From NCBI GenBank assembly GCA_013115135.1, contig JABANP010000167.1:36589-100588 (forward strand): 64,000 nt of DNA. The letters are read 5' to 3'. Source of the DNA: Perkinsus olseni. Its lineage: Eukaryota > Perkinsozoa > Perkinsida > Perkinsidae. Each line of letters begins with the position of its first letter. The stretch's first letter is position 1. Positions 33,049 through 45,079 of this stretch are shown in pieces. The notes below the pieces were generated by a model. It searched no databases and had not been told where the DNA came from. It worked only from the letters and a program-made list of their open reading frames with translations. The position numbers and the translations under genes were made by a program.

Positions 33049-36000
33049 ATGGAAGATAATGACCGCTGTGTTGCGGGTACGAGTAGTTGTCATACCATAA
33101 ATCCAACTACTCGTCCCCGGCCGCCACCACCAATAGAGGTTATTGCCACGACATGGGCTAGAGAATCCCATGAGCTATACGATTATGAATCGAGGTATTG
33201 CTATGAGTGCGCACGTACCGCTGTTGACTGCTATTATCATTAGGAATGTGCGCTGCCAAAGATTTATAATACCACAGGATGATGATGAAGGAAGTAGTAG
33301 GGCATCGGTGGTGCGGTGTAGGGATGATCATCCTCACGAACAGGTTCATCCACAACAACATTGTATCGTGTACGTGATGGTGGCAGCAGCAGTAGCATGA
33401 TGCTGCATGATGGTAGAAGTAGAGCTATGATCAGCAATGCTAGTGGTATTATAGAAGTACCTATCACTAGTACCCGCTCTAGTGTTATCATGAAACATGA
33501 TAACAACAACAACAGCAGCAGTAGCAGCACTGGTAGTAGTAGGCATGGTGATGATGATGAGAAGGGACAGGAGAGAGAGGAGCCGTTAATACGGATTGAG
33601 AGGTATTATGAGTAGTGATGGGCATATACTAATGATGATGATGCGTTCAGGGATCCTACTGATGATGGTGTATATATCAAACCGGTGACGATGATGATGT
33701 CACCATCAATATCCGATGATAATAATAATAGCACTACAACACCACCACCACCACTGCCATCGTCGAGGCCATGGTTGGTGGTGCATGATTCATCATCATC
33801 ACCGTCGAGTGATGATGACGATGGAGTATCATTAAAAGAAGGGGATGTAATTAAATTGGGGAGAGTTGAATTGAAAGTTCGACAAGTAAGGAGAGGTGTG
33901 GTATGAATAGTAATCCACTATATGTATCATTAGACGGTATATGATCATTGTGCTGCTGGTCATGGTGGTCATAAGTTATCAAGAGAGAGTGTATCTACCG
34001 ACGATGATGATGATGGAGGAGGGGAAGGAGGATGCTGCTCGTCATCAACTGTATGCTCCAATGATGATCACGATGATGTCCAACTACAATTACTACCAAA
34101 AGGTGTTAGTAAAGGTAATAATAATGGGAAGTACGGTAGGGATATAAGAATGCTGGTAATTGGTGATCGTCGTCGTCATCCTCATCAGAATCGTCGATGA
34201 CGGTAGCCTGTAGTGGTAATAGAGGTATAGATGGGTCACCATTGAATGGGGTTGTATGTCGGATTTGCCTCATGGAAGGTAATATTAATGTGACCTCATC
34301 TATCACTACTCATCACGAGCATCATCATCATCAGGTTCTACAGCTGATGACCCGTTCATAGCACCATGCCATTGTAGTGGTAGTATAAAGTAATACCTCC
34401 TTATAATAATCATACACCATCCCCATCATCATCAACATGCCAGATATGTTCATATTAACTGCCTTCGCCATTGGATTGCTGGCAGACTCAGACTACCACC
34501 ATCATCATACGACTCAGACTACGACTCGGCACGGCCAGCACCCACAGGAGCAGCATCACCACCATTTTTGTACAGACCATTGACATGCGAGTTGTGTAAA
34601 GCTCCCTATCCAACCTATGTAGTACAACAACAACAACATGTCATGATCATGATCATGATCATGATGAGCATATTGAGTATTATGAACTCTTGTGGTTAAT
34701 GACAGGTTAATATGAATGGGAGCATCGAGTGCCTTTATCCACTACCCCATGTCAAAGCACCATACATTGTTTTTGAGGTCAATCTCAAGCCTGTCATCAC
34801 AGCATCAACACACGATAACACTAATAATAATGCTGATGATGATGACTATCAAACTGGAGGAAGCCAACATCATCATCACCAGCAGCAGCAGGGATACAAT
34901 GATGATACTGTTAATGGTATTAATCCTGATATAGGGCTCAATGTTGTCAGTCTTGCGAGCGATGACAAAGAGAGGATGATGGGGGGTAGCCCTGATGATG
35001 ATGATGGCGGTGATCCGTTTGCCCCCTCACATCGTGTCCCTGCTACGACAAATACTTCATCAGTAACTGCTGCTGGTGCTGCAGTTGGGGATGATGATTA
35101 TGAGCATCATCATCATCAGAATCACTCTAGGGTAGAGGGAGCATTACATGGTGATGATAATTATAAAGCTATAACTATTGGTAGAGGGCATGAGAGTCAG
35201 GTTAGGATAACAGATGTAATACTGACTAGAATTGATGCTATTCATGACGAGAGTCCTACTTATCATCATTGTCATCATCATCAGGTATCCATCTCCAGGA
35301 AGCATTGTCTACTACGGTATCACCACGGACGGTTCTGTATAAAAGTAGTACTTTGTTACTCATCATTACCATACCATCACCATCATGATAATAATAATTA
35401 CCATCTTCACTTCTATAGGATCTCAACTCCAAGTTTGGTACATTATTATCGATACCTTCCCAGGGTATAAAGATGCCACAACCAGGATCAATGGCAATAC
35501 AGGTAATCCACCAGAACAGCAGCGACTAGTGGTAGTACTGATCATAATCATCATCATGGTAGGTTGGTCGTACAGTACTACGGGTGATTGCCAGAAGGTT
35601 CGCTCCTCCTTCCACTGCTCCCTCGTCAGCGTTGGGGACCCTCGATGCACCACTCGATAGAGTCTCGGGGGGCCAGCATGATGGGAGTATATTAATGACA
35701 TTATTACCATCAGCAGGGATCGATATGGGGTATTACCCTCGTCATGGCAATGATGATGATGATAACAGACACGATGGTGATGGTGGTGGTGATATCATCC
35801 AGGACCATCACCATCATGGTACAGGTAATAGGATTATTGATACCATCCCCTACTTCATCGTTAACTGATGGTAAGATACCATCATTTTACCAGCAACATA
35901 TCCGATGGGCGATGATATTAGTAGTGGGAGTAATCCACTCGTACAGACCGTGCAGGACGAAGAAGAAGAAGAAGGAGCACTACGGTACGATCATGACCAT

Positions 36001-36099
36001 GGTGATGATGATGATGTAATGATGTTGAGGGCCCCGCATGGTGAGGGAGGGGTACCAGCTAATGAGGAGGATGATGATGATGAATATTTTTACTACTAA
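33049..36099 (+). CDS. RING-CH (MARCH-type) zinc finger plus FHA-domain protein
   Basis: Combines a putative E2-binding zinc finger with a phospho-threonine reader. An N-terminal disordered part has DPTDDGVYIKPV near 33,650, then a beta-rich segment with EGDVIKLGRVELKVRQ (about 33,836-33,888). The RING-CH finger is spread over exons: VCRICLMEG at about 34,250, APCHCSGSIK at about 34,355, a phase-2 splice to YVHINCLRHW at about 34,442, and CELCKAPYP at about 34,590. The FHA domain follows: TIGRGHESQVRITD, SISRKHCLLRY, DLNSKFGTLL, then QVGRTVLRVI across another intron (35,180-35,620). These are the conserved GR, SxxH and N/G residues. The tail is acidic and stops at 36097-36099. This domain pair is known to me from ciliates and other alveolates. 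The start is provisional. Confidence 0.8.
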
Positions 36100-36563
36100 A
36101 ACTCTAGCAGCTAACTCCTCTGTCATCAGTAGCATGATTGACGATGATACATCCTCCTCCTCCTCCTCTCTACAGCAGGGGTAACCCCTGAGGTGTATAC
36201 TCGAGTAACGCAGTGTTCATTATAATTGGCCCTCTACCCGTGGAAGATGGTAATGATAATAATAGTGATAGTAGTATAGCATAGAAGATGATTGATGATA
36301 ACCATTATCACCGCTGCTGCTGCTGCTGATGGTGATTATACTCATGTTAGGCTTATCGCTACTTCATTTTGTTTCTTCAACTTTATCGTCGTTTTCCTCC
36401 CTCACCCAACTACTAGTACGGGCAGTAGATGACGATTGATAATAACAACAACAACAACTGTCGCTGTTACGGATGAATATTATAATAATGATAATCTCAA
36501 CTACATCTTGGGTTGTTATCATCACTACTCCTTCGACCTTCATCAGCCTCCATCACTATCATC

Positions 36564-38224
36564 ATGTCATCATCATCATCCACGGCTACAAGAACCCCCA
36601 AGAGAGTAACATTCGCCGTAACACCATCACCACCGACATCATCATCCTGTGTGATCTGTGGTAATGATGAGGCCAAGTATCGATGCCCGAGATGTCATGA
36701 ACGGTAACAACAACTACTACTACTACTACTACTACTACATTAAATGATGATGGTGATTACCAGGTACTGCAGCTTATCATGTTATAAAGAGCATAGCGAG
36801 GGAGATGTTCACAAGGCTTCTACAAAGACCAAGTGGCATCGTATACTGAGGTTAGTAAACCGACTGAGGAGGAGAGGAAGAACGTGGAGATGATGATGTG
36901 ATACTGGCGGTGTTGTTGTTAGTGGTGGTGGGGTATGGAGCTTATGTATCTCCCCTCATCCTCAGATATGAGCATAACCAAGATGATGCACCTGATGATG
37001 GGGGCATGGAGGAAGAGGAGGTGTTGAACCTTTATCGTCTATTGGACGTCCTCGATGATGATGGTGTGATGGATGATGCACAGAAAGAGTTGATATTAGC
37101 TCATCTTAATGACTATCTATCCCCAGATCAGATCGATGACTTCAGGAGGGAACTTAAATCTGGCCACCTGTAATACAACCTCATTGTCATCCTCATCATC
37201 ATTCCCTTCATTCCGAAGGTACAAACAGGTCCTGGAAGAGAACGCCGAAGGCGATGATGATGGGGTTGTAGATTGGTCACCTTGGTGGGAGGATAAGATA
37301 CGCTCGGCCGAACGTAGTTATGAGATATCTAATGAGGGAAGGAGGAGGGTACCCAAACACCGGTGTTGCCATTGTTATGGTACTCGGGAGGAGGTGTAGT
37401 TCTATTTCCGTCCTACTTCTCGTCAAACAGGCAATAACGATTCTTCTACTCCGTCATCATCATCACCAGTACTTACGATAAAGGAGGATATCATTTTGTA
37501 CAGGATAAGTGCGGTGATATATGCATATACTAAGTTAACTAGACAGTAAGAATAAGATGACATGATATTCCTTGAGCACCCATGGTGAACCTTAGATACT
37601 TTGGTGATTGGTCATGGGATGTAGCAAGAGTAGGTTCGGAGGTGTTATCATTATGCCCCTTTCTGAATGGTGTGGATAATGCTGTTAGTCGTATTGATTA
37701 TGATAACCTGAGGCAGATGGCCATTACCATGAACATGTATGATGAACAGTCATGGCGGGATGTAATGATGAGGACAACCAGGACCCAATGGTTATGGGTA
37801 GTTGTGTTATCAGGTATCGAGTATCCTGGACGACGAGAGATCTGATGAGCTACTATTATCGATAATACATGAGGTTAGAGGGATGATAACCAGAGTATTC
37901 GAGAATAGTAGGAAGAGGGAGGTGATGGCACTCCGATTGCTGGAAAGTTACATCTATTATCATGTATGCTGCTGCTCGGGAAGGGAGGGGGCTCGAGAAG
38001 TGGGGGAAGAGGGAAAGAAGGATGCTATTATGTTATTGAAGGCAGAGGTTGATCAGTTAGTTAGAGATCTTCATTACCAGAAGGAGGAGACCAGGATGAT
38101 TGAGGAGAAGTTGTCTGCTGCGAAGGAAATGAATAATAATACTCTGGTTGTCGGTATGAAGTCGACTGATGATGGTGTGGTATGCCATAAGTTGATACAA
38201 GAGATTCATAAAGATGACCAATAA
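36564..38224 (+). CDS. HIT-type zinc finger protein, ZNHIT2-like
   Basis: Exon 1 (36564-36703) carries CVICGNDEAKYRCPRCHER. Exon 2 starts at 36764 with YCSLSCYKEHSEGDVH, completing a zf-HIT finger. Further exons contain LSPDQIDDFRRELKSGHL and VVDWSPWWEDK; in ZNHIT2 an F..L..G.L segment is followed by W.PWW, and this is the main reason for the call. A downstream exon joins AYTKLTRQ to YFGDWSWDVARVGSEVL. The end is a coiled-coil region closing at HKDDQ-stop, 38224. ZNHIT2 works with the R2TP/prefoldin-like chaperone in snRNP and polymerase assembly. One break exists after KTKWHRI near 36,845, where the next coding segment (TEVSKPTEEERKNVE) is in another frame. An indel or an unseen splice would explain it. 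Confidence 0.7.
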
Positions 38225-38609
38225 CGACAGGTTATTACTAACGTTACTCCACCGTCACCTGTTAGTTGTGTTGTTACAGTGACGGTTAGGTCGCGACTAG
38301 GTGTTGTTACCACCCCTACACGATGCTGTTGGATGAGTTGTTGTGTTACTGAGCATTACTGGCAACTCAATACTCATCATCCACTAGAGAAGCATGCTCA
38401 TGATCATGTGCCCAGATCAGGCAGTTCATCATCCTCCCATTCATCACTTGGTGGGGGTAATCCTCCGGCGGACAAACGTCTACGGCCATCATGCAACTCG
38501 ACCTTATCAGCAACAACAGCCTCATAAGTAGGCTTCGCATCCCCAATGGGTGACGATGATAATGTCCTGCCATGATACTAACACCTATCCCCTCTACTAA
38601 TCACAGCAT
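38225..38609. other. Short interval between convergent genes
   Basis: Lies between the ZNHIT2-like stop and the IFT88 stop, which face each other. A plus-strand open frame (38279-38527, 82 codons, Ser/His-rich) has no recognisable feature and may be chance or a 3' extension of the ZNHIT2-like gene. I see no clear element here. Confidence 0.4.
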
Positions 38610-41600
38610 TTACCTTGAGTCCATGGCAGCTGCAACCCCAACGCTGCTGATCCCCTTCGTTCGCTCCACTCCACCTTCTTCCTGTTTCTGCTTATCCCCT
38701 GTCGGTTGTTGTTGTTGTTGCAGTCGAAGGAGAATATTCTCATATTGTTCACAGGGTTTACCCATCTCCTCACATATTGATACAAGATACCTCGAGGTTA
38801 GCGACGTCTGATACAATGACTATCATCATCACTATCACTACTTGAGGGATTCAACATCTCGAGGGAATCTATCATGTATTTGTTGATACCTGAGTAGGGT
38901 AAGTGTATGATGTTATGCTCCTTCGACGTCTTACATGCTCAACGCCTTCTGTTGATCTCCCATTCTACGATAACAACTAGCCACCATTAACATCCATTTT
39001 GGTTCTGATGGAGATATCTCACTAGCTCGCATGAACAGTGGCACGGCTGATTCGAACCTGATGATGATGATGCATCATGAGCACTATAGAGTGTTCAGCA
39101 GTGGTATTGAGTATTACAAATCCTTCTTGACATAATATACACCAAGCCATGTTATAACATTCAAGTCCAATGGCCAATGACGATAACTCTCTTTATAATT
39201 ATGATATGCTTCAACCTCATTCCCTTCTAACTCATACAATTGCCCAATACGTGCCAATACCTGTCCCGATAATCATTGCCGTTGTTCTCGTTACTGTATT
39301 ACAGTTGGGTCGTTGGGTCTCCCTCTACCCTGGGTTAATATAAGAGAGAAATGCTCATGTGCTTTACCATGATCACCCATCTTTTCGTATATATCACCAA
39401 GTTGCCATAATACATCGCAGTTACCTAAGGATCATCATGATGATCATGGAGAGCAGGAGGGTTATCATCACTCTTCGTTATCTGATGTAGTTTATTAAAT
39501 GCAACCAGTGCCTCATCATAAGCACCTACTCATACATGATGATGCCGCCGCTGCCTTGTTGTTGTTACTCTTGTTATTACATGCATTCTTGCACACCAAT
39601 CCTAGATTATAAATAGCCTCCAAACAATGTGCAGCTACACCGATGGCTTCGAGGTATAACTCCTTTGCTTTACTTAAGTTGTTCGCTATGAATAAACAAT
39701 TACCCTTGTTAACCAACGCCTCACAATTGTACCTGAGAATAAAATTACGATTGTTATGGTATTGATCTCGGCGAGAACGGTATGCTGTTGGGAGGCATTC
39801 TCACCTGTCTATTCTAATAGCCATATCAGCATACTTCTCCGCTTGGTCATAATCTCCTTCCTGCATGAGGGCACCAATGGCGACTAGGGAAGGTCTACTC
39901 CGTCTCAGATGACGACTCACTTGAAAGTATATAAAACTAAGATTCGTAGCAGCTCTGGTTTGCATCAGATGCTGATCTTTATTCTCGAATGACTTGAGTG
40001 TCGTGATAGCCTCATCAAATAGTTTATGTTTAAGATAATAATGCGCCTTATTGATCTCCATCTCGGCAGCTATACTCGGATACCCCCCTCTATATAATGT
40101 ATCAATAACCCAGTCATATCCCTGAGGATGAGTAGTCATTATACCAGTCGCGGTGATAGTTTTGTTACGTTGGGTGATGATGATGATGATCGTGTATGAT
40201 GGTTGTTGTTGTTGTTGGTGTTATTAGCAATGCCTATTATCGGTGCTATGAGGTTGGCTGCTGTTAATATTATGTTCCGTGCCTCCTGTCTACGGTTCTT
40301 AACAAACTCTCGTAACGGGTCCTCATCAGTCCTCTTCTCAAGCAGCATACCCTCACCATTCATTACAACCAAATCATCATCTCTCCTAGAATGATCATGG
40401 TAGTACGATGATGATACCTGAGGCCATCAACACCCGTATCAAGAGCAGCACCACCAAGCTCCCTTCCACCTACTGCGTCATCATCATCATCATCATCATC
40501 ATCATAATCATCGATAGTATCATCATAGAGTGTTGGATCTCCCCTACCGCGAGTAACCTACGGGCCACCAGTGTTCACCCTGCTTGGTGCTGCTGCTGCT
40601 GGTACTACTAATAACAGCCTTTTGAAAGTGGTTCTCATCTCTTCCTCGTCCCTCATAGCATAATAACATAACAATAGAAATAGACCAGTTTCATGATCCA
40701 TAAATGTATCCAGACTAGTACTACTACTACTAGTAGCATTGTCATGATGATTATTATTATACCCAGGTGGTGGTGGCCTCCCATCCATATTGTTATCACT
40801 GTACGACCCTAAAGCCGCATACGACTACTACGGTATCCAGGAGGACATTACCATTAGGGGGAGCAGAGGCCATCATCGTCATGTTGCCATCCGCTGTATG
40901 ATGATGATGATGTTGTGGTGCATCCTGTTGTATTGGTATTAATGATTCTGAGTAGTGCTTAGCTGCATCTTTATATCTAACATGATCATTGGAAGTTGTG
41001 GTATTCATAACTATCATCATCACCAGCCTACTGTCGCATAGCGTAGAATGCATGGCCGATGTTACGACGTATTTTATACCGTCGTGTTGGTAACCACGTC
41101 GGGGTCTCATCAAGCGCCTTCCTGTACATCTTGATGGCGGTAGTGTATCTTCCCATCTTATAATATATGTCACCAATATTAATATTGAATCGCCCGAGGT
41201 GGGGGTATAGTCGAGATGCTACAATCTGATCATCATCAGCCTGCAGGAGTAGCTCATTGTAATAACCACCACCTGAGTGTATCCATCTATAGCTTCCTGA
41301 TAGTATCCAGCTTTGTCTTTATGTGAGGCTATGGTGAGTTGTAGGAGAAAGGTGAGATCGAGATCAGTCTGATGAGATCAGTCTGATGGTATTAAGTGGT
41401 GATGGTGAGGTCCGCAGCAGCGCCGGCGGGGGCGGCGGGCGTCATCACTACATCATCTTGTCTGCCTGTCTGAGCCCGCAGTTTCAAGATTTGTTTGTCG
41501 ACCTTCTGGGCTTCCTTCAACTCATCCAGGTTATCCCGTAACTGCCGATGGGACGTTCATCGTTATCAACACTCATCATCATCCTCATCACTACCAATGC

Positions 41601-42120
41601 CGTCATGTTATTAGTAGTTGTAGTAGTATTGCTGTTCTTCTTGTCCTTCATAGTGCTCAGTCGGGCTACTCCATTATTATTATCATAATTCACTCTCTTG
41701 ATGAAGGTAGCGTCTATCACCGCTTGTAGTCTATGCTCCATATTTCGTATCTTTCTATCATCCTCGTCCTCAACACTACTAGGGACATGATTGTTGTTGT
41801 TACCTTCAAACAGGATTGCACAAGAGCATGATAATATTGACGAAAACCCACATCACCTCCCGCTGCTGCTGCTGCTGCTGCTGCTGTTGCTGTTATTGTA
41901 TTATCACCACGCTGTAGCTTGAACGGATCGAATGATGTATTATTGGCGTGGGTGTAACCAGCAGCACCTGCATACTCATAATCATGCAACAACAGCAGCA
42001 GACTATACCCTATCTCGATGATATTACGTGTTGATGTCACTGGACGGGTGATGTTCTGTTGATGATGATGAGGATGAGGGATGATGATGATGATAGGCTG
42101 ATGTTATTCTACCGTCATTG
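38610..42120 (-). CDS. IFT88: Intraflagellar transport protein IFT88 (TPR protein)
   Basis: Core TPR subunit of the IFT-B complex, needed to build flagella. About a dozen short exons read in order. The N-terminal segment RPVTST joins RAAGYTHANNTSFDPF over an intron (acceptor near 41,960). Then come FNINIGDIYYKMGRYTTAI (about 41,195), ALDETPTWLPTRRYKIRRNI, MRDEEEMRTTFKRL, EARNIILTAANLIAPII, YPSIAAEMEINKAHYYLK, MVNKGNCLFIANNLSKAKEL, LYELEGNEVEAYHNYKESY, VITWLGVYYVKK, ASEISPSEPKWMLMVASCYR, QIHDRFPRDVESLK, and a C-terminal RYLVSICEEMGKP ending in a Gln-rich tail with stop at 38610. Order and motifs agree with IFT88 across its length. The first exon and start codon are not identified. Its presence implies a flagellated life stage. 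Confidence 0.92.
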
Positions 42121-42236
42121 GATGATAATATAAGGCCACCCTCAACAGTTAGACCATCGTCTTTGAGAGGTGTGCCTGCGGAAAACCGAAGTTATAACGA
42201 CTACTAGTCTCATCTTTCATGGCGCAATTCATATGG

Positions 42237-42310
42237 GCTGGAATGGTCTAGTTGGTTATGACGACTGCCTAACACGCAGTAGGTCCCGAGTTCGATTCTC
42301 GGTTCCAGTA
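42237..42310 (+). tRNA. tRNA-Val, anticodon AAC
   Basis: A 74-base cloverleaf. The acceptor is GCTGGAA with TTCCAGT (first pair G-U) and discriminator A. The D arm is GTC..GAC with the TAGTTGGTTAT loop. The anticodon stem ACTGC/GCAGT is perfect, with loop CTAACAC giving anticodon AAC. The variable loop is AGGTC. The T arm CCGAG-TTCGATT-CTCGG has five perfect pairs. Internal box A (TGGTCTAGTTGG) and box B (GTTCGATTC) are present. There is no intron. No run of four Ts follows within about 50 bases. The gene sits just upstream of the start of IFT88 on the other strand. Confidence 0.93.
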
Positions 42311-42648
42311 TCATCTTCAACCTTCCAAGCATATGAATGCCCCCGTCAGTATTATTACCTTCCGAATAGGTATCCCTCCTTTCAATCGGGGAAGTCGTAC
42401 TTATTGAATGACGAAGACGTAGTAGTCGTCACTGTTTGACCATTATCATGATGATGATGATGATTATGGGGAACGCCATCATCATTCTCAGTTATTATCT
42501 CGCCATCTCTCTACCATCGATAACATGACGATGATGATGATGCTGTAGACAGCGCCATCGTCGATGATGAAGCACTTACTTGTTGGATACTCCCTCTATG
42601 ATGGCTCGGTTATTATCATTGTATAATCCTGGATCGGGGATAACAGCA

Positions 42649-43476
42649 CTAGCAGATGCCATTATTATACAACTTGAACTGATAAAATAATAATACTTCA
42701 TAACATCCCACATGACGATGTCCAATGAATACCTTCACGGGAGTATCATGCAGCGGTCTTGCCATTAGTATCGCTAACCATCTGGTTACTAACAAAAAAC
42801 AGCGTAGCCTTCCACTGGAAATGTTATAAAAATGATCGAATGATGATGATGATGATGATGATAATACCGACTGGCCGATTGACTGCTGACCCCACTGTCC
42901 TGCTCCTGTCATTGATGGTGGTGTTAGTAATAACATCAAGTATTAGGTGGGGGGTAGTGGTCGCAGCATCAGCAGATTCTACAATATTACCGGGAACTGG
43001 TTTGGTGTTGTTGATATTCGATAATAGTATACTTGACGATAACATCATTGACGACCCTCCTTTTCTGGTCCCTCCATCACCAAAGTCGTTATTCTCCTTA
43101 TCGTTATTACCATCCACTTTATCGTCTGCCACCCTCACTGGAGGAGGAGGTGGTGGTGGTATAGTAGGGAGGCGTGTATGCACCAAATGCTGCTGCAGCT
43201 GTTGTTGCCGCGACCGCCGCCGGCTGTCGTTGTTGTCGTTGTTCGGCAGGGAGGGCTGCTGTTACCACCACCATCACCACTACCGTTGTTATCATCAGTA
43301 TTGCCCAGGACTCCCTGCATCTCTACTTTGCCATCATCATCAGAGTGCTCCTGTGGGCTGCCAGCACTGAGATGGTGGGGTCCCCATGGGATTACTAACT
43401 ACTACTAGTACCTCTCCTCCACCTCATCACCATCGATTTTCTCATCTCTCTTATCTCCTTCTACTTTCGTAGCCAT
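42649..43476 (-). CDS. Hypothetical, acidic and Pro-rich, possibly minus strand
   Basis: A reasonable start is MATKVEGDKRDEKIDGDEVE at 43476, followed by a donor gtacta and a later exon with SPQEHSDDDGKVEMQ. A Pro-rich region (TRLPTIPPPPPPPVRVADD) and a disordered acidic stretch follow, then RLRCFLLVTRWLAILMARP and VKVFIGHRHVGCYEV. The plus strand of the same DNA is also open (42759-43370) but encodes low-complexity Cys, His and Leu runs, so minus is preferred. No family recognised. Exon borders and the stop are guesses. Confidence 0.3.
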
Positions 43477-43978
43477 CTACATCACAAGATGAATCACCCT
43501 TTACTCTCACTACTACTACTACTAACTGACCTCATCATCATCATCTGCCGGTTGTTGTTGTTGTTGTTGTTGTTGTAGTGGTGGTATCCTATGTAATAAG
43601 CCTTTGTCCTAGATCACACCCTAAGCATCCCTCACCACCATCCCAGTCATGTAGATGGTGATATATCAACTATCCATACCCTACTCAACCTCGAGTTATA
43701 TACTGATACGAACAACACCATCATTGGCCTCATCATCTCGAGCAAAAATACCTACCACCGTACTACTACTACTACCATGATGGGGGTAGTATCAATGGAG
43801 TATCTTTAGTACTCATCAAAACTCATGCTTCAAGTCCTGTACATCCGAAGTATCCTGTTATTATGTACTATTTGTATTAGATAATCATCACCAGGAGTTA
43901 AAACCAGCATGATCTGATAATTACAGAAGGGCACTGGTGCAGTAGATGATTACTGTTATTGTTGTTATTTGTTACTAC

Positions 43979-44656
43979 CAGCGGGTGAGTTTGGGAATAC
44001 TTGTAATGCTACTCGAGGACCATGGGATCTGTACCATATCAGCGACTTGTTCGCCAGTGTAGGGTTATGCCAGCAGACCATGATGAACTCTGCAACAACC
44101 AACCACCACCACCCAGCTGATTACCCATAGCCATCGCATATAGTGTATGATTGATGATTTTGATATGCCCTTCCATGCAGTGTGGTAATGCCTGGACTTG
44201 CCGTAAGGTCACTGTTAATATCGAGTATGCGGAGAGGGTGAGGGTCTTCTCCTCATCTGGAACTTGTTATGGATGCACAAATGTAGTGGTAGTAGTATTA
44301 TCAGTATTACGCTCCATAACGGCATTGAAGGAAATCATCATGATTTTCCTGATGCCTTCATACCATCCAACCCTATACTATGTAATCCAAAGACATTGTG
44401 CCTAATAGCAACAGCAAGCAACAGCATAACAACTACAGCGCGCCTGCTACCACAGAGTATTGCCTCTAAACCCTGCCATATAGTGCTGGCGACCCTCGAA
44501 CCGACATGGGTTCAGGAATCCAGCACCATGGCTAGAGTCAATACTACTGCTGCTGCTGTTAGTATCATCATCATACTGCTGCTTTCATGTATTTGGTTAT
44601 TACTCGATGTTATCATCACTAGATTGGATGATGATGCATCGTCAGCATCATCGTGA
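43979..44656 (+). CDS. Hypothetical type I membrane protein with Cys-rich ectodomain
   Basis: Exon pieces read FGNTCNATRGPWDLYHISDL (about 43,990) and VTVNIEYAERVRVFSSSGTC (about 44,210). After an intron gtagtg...atcag, ITLHNGIEGNHHDFPDAFIP follows. The last exon holds ITTTARLLPQSIASKPCHIV, then a membrane segment (SIIIILLLSCIWLLLDV) and a short acidic tail, with stop at 44656. Composition suggests an extracellular beta-rich domain anchored by one C-terminal helix. The N-terminus and signal peptide were not found. I do not recognise the family. Confidence 0.35.
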
Positions 44657-45079
44657 TGGTGGTCGGGATTATTATCAGTACTTTCAGTAAGCACCCATAA
44701 GAGAGATGAATACTGCTGTATCGGTGTGGTGATTATGATTACAGCATCAGCGTGATCCTGTCACAATATTGCTGCTTATCACCGTCATAATGATACCATC
44801 CCATTAATAAGAACACAAGATAGATGATTACGTATGGGCACAACAAAGAGTAGCAGAAGATGGACACCGCTATTATTAGTACTACTAGTAGTCAGAAGAG
44901 AAGGAAGAGATGATAATCTCAGCGACGTGCATTGCGGCCCATTGCCATCATCATCATCATCGGACGGCGAGAGACCATGCTGCTGCTGCTGCGTTGTTGT
45001 TATTGATACTAGTCATACCATTGGCTTCTAATGCGTATGCTAGCAGTATTGATATAGTGGGTATAGACCCTTAATACCA

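Noticed and set aside
42759..43370. Plus-strand frame of 203 codons with Cys, Leu and His runs
   Set aside because: Composition comes from triplet repeats. The minus strand offers a better start and less biased sequence.
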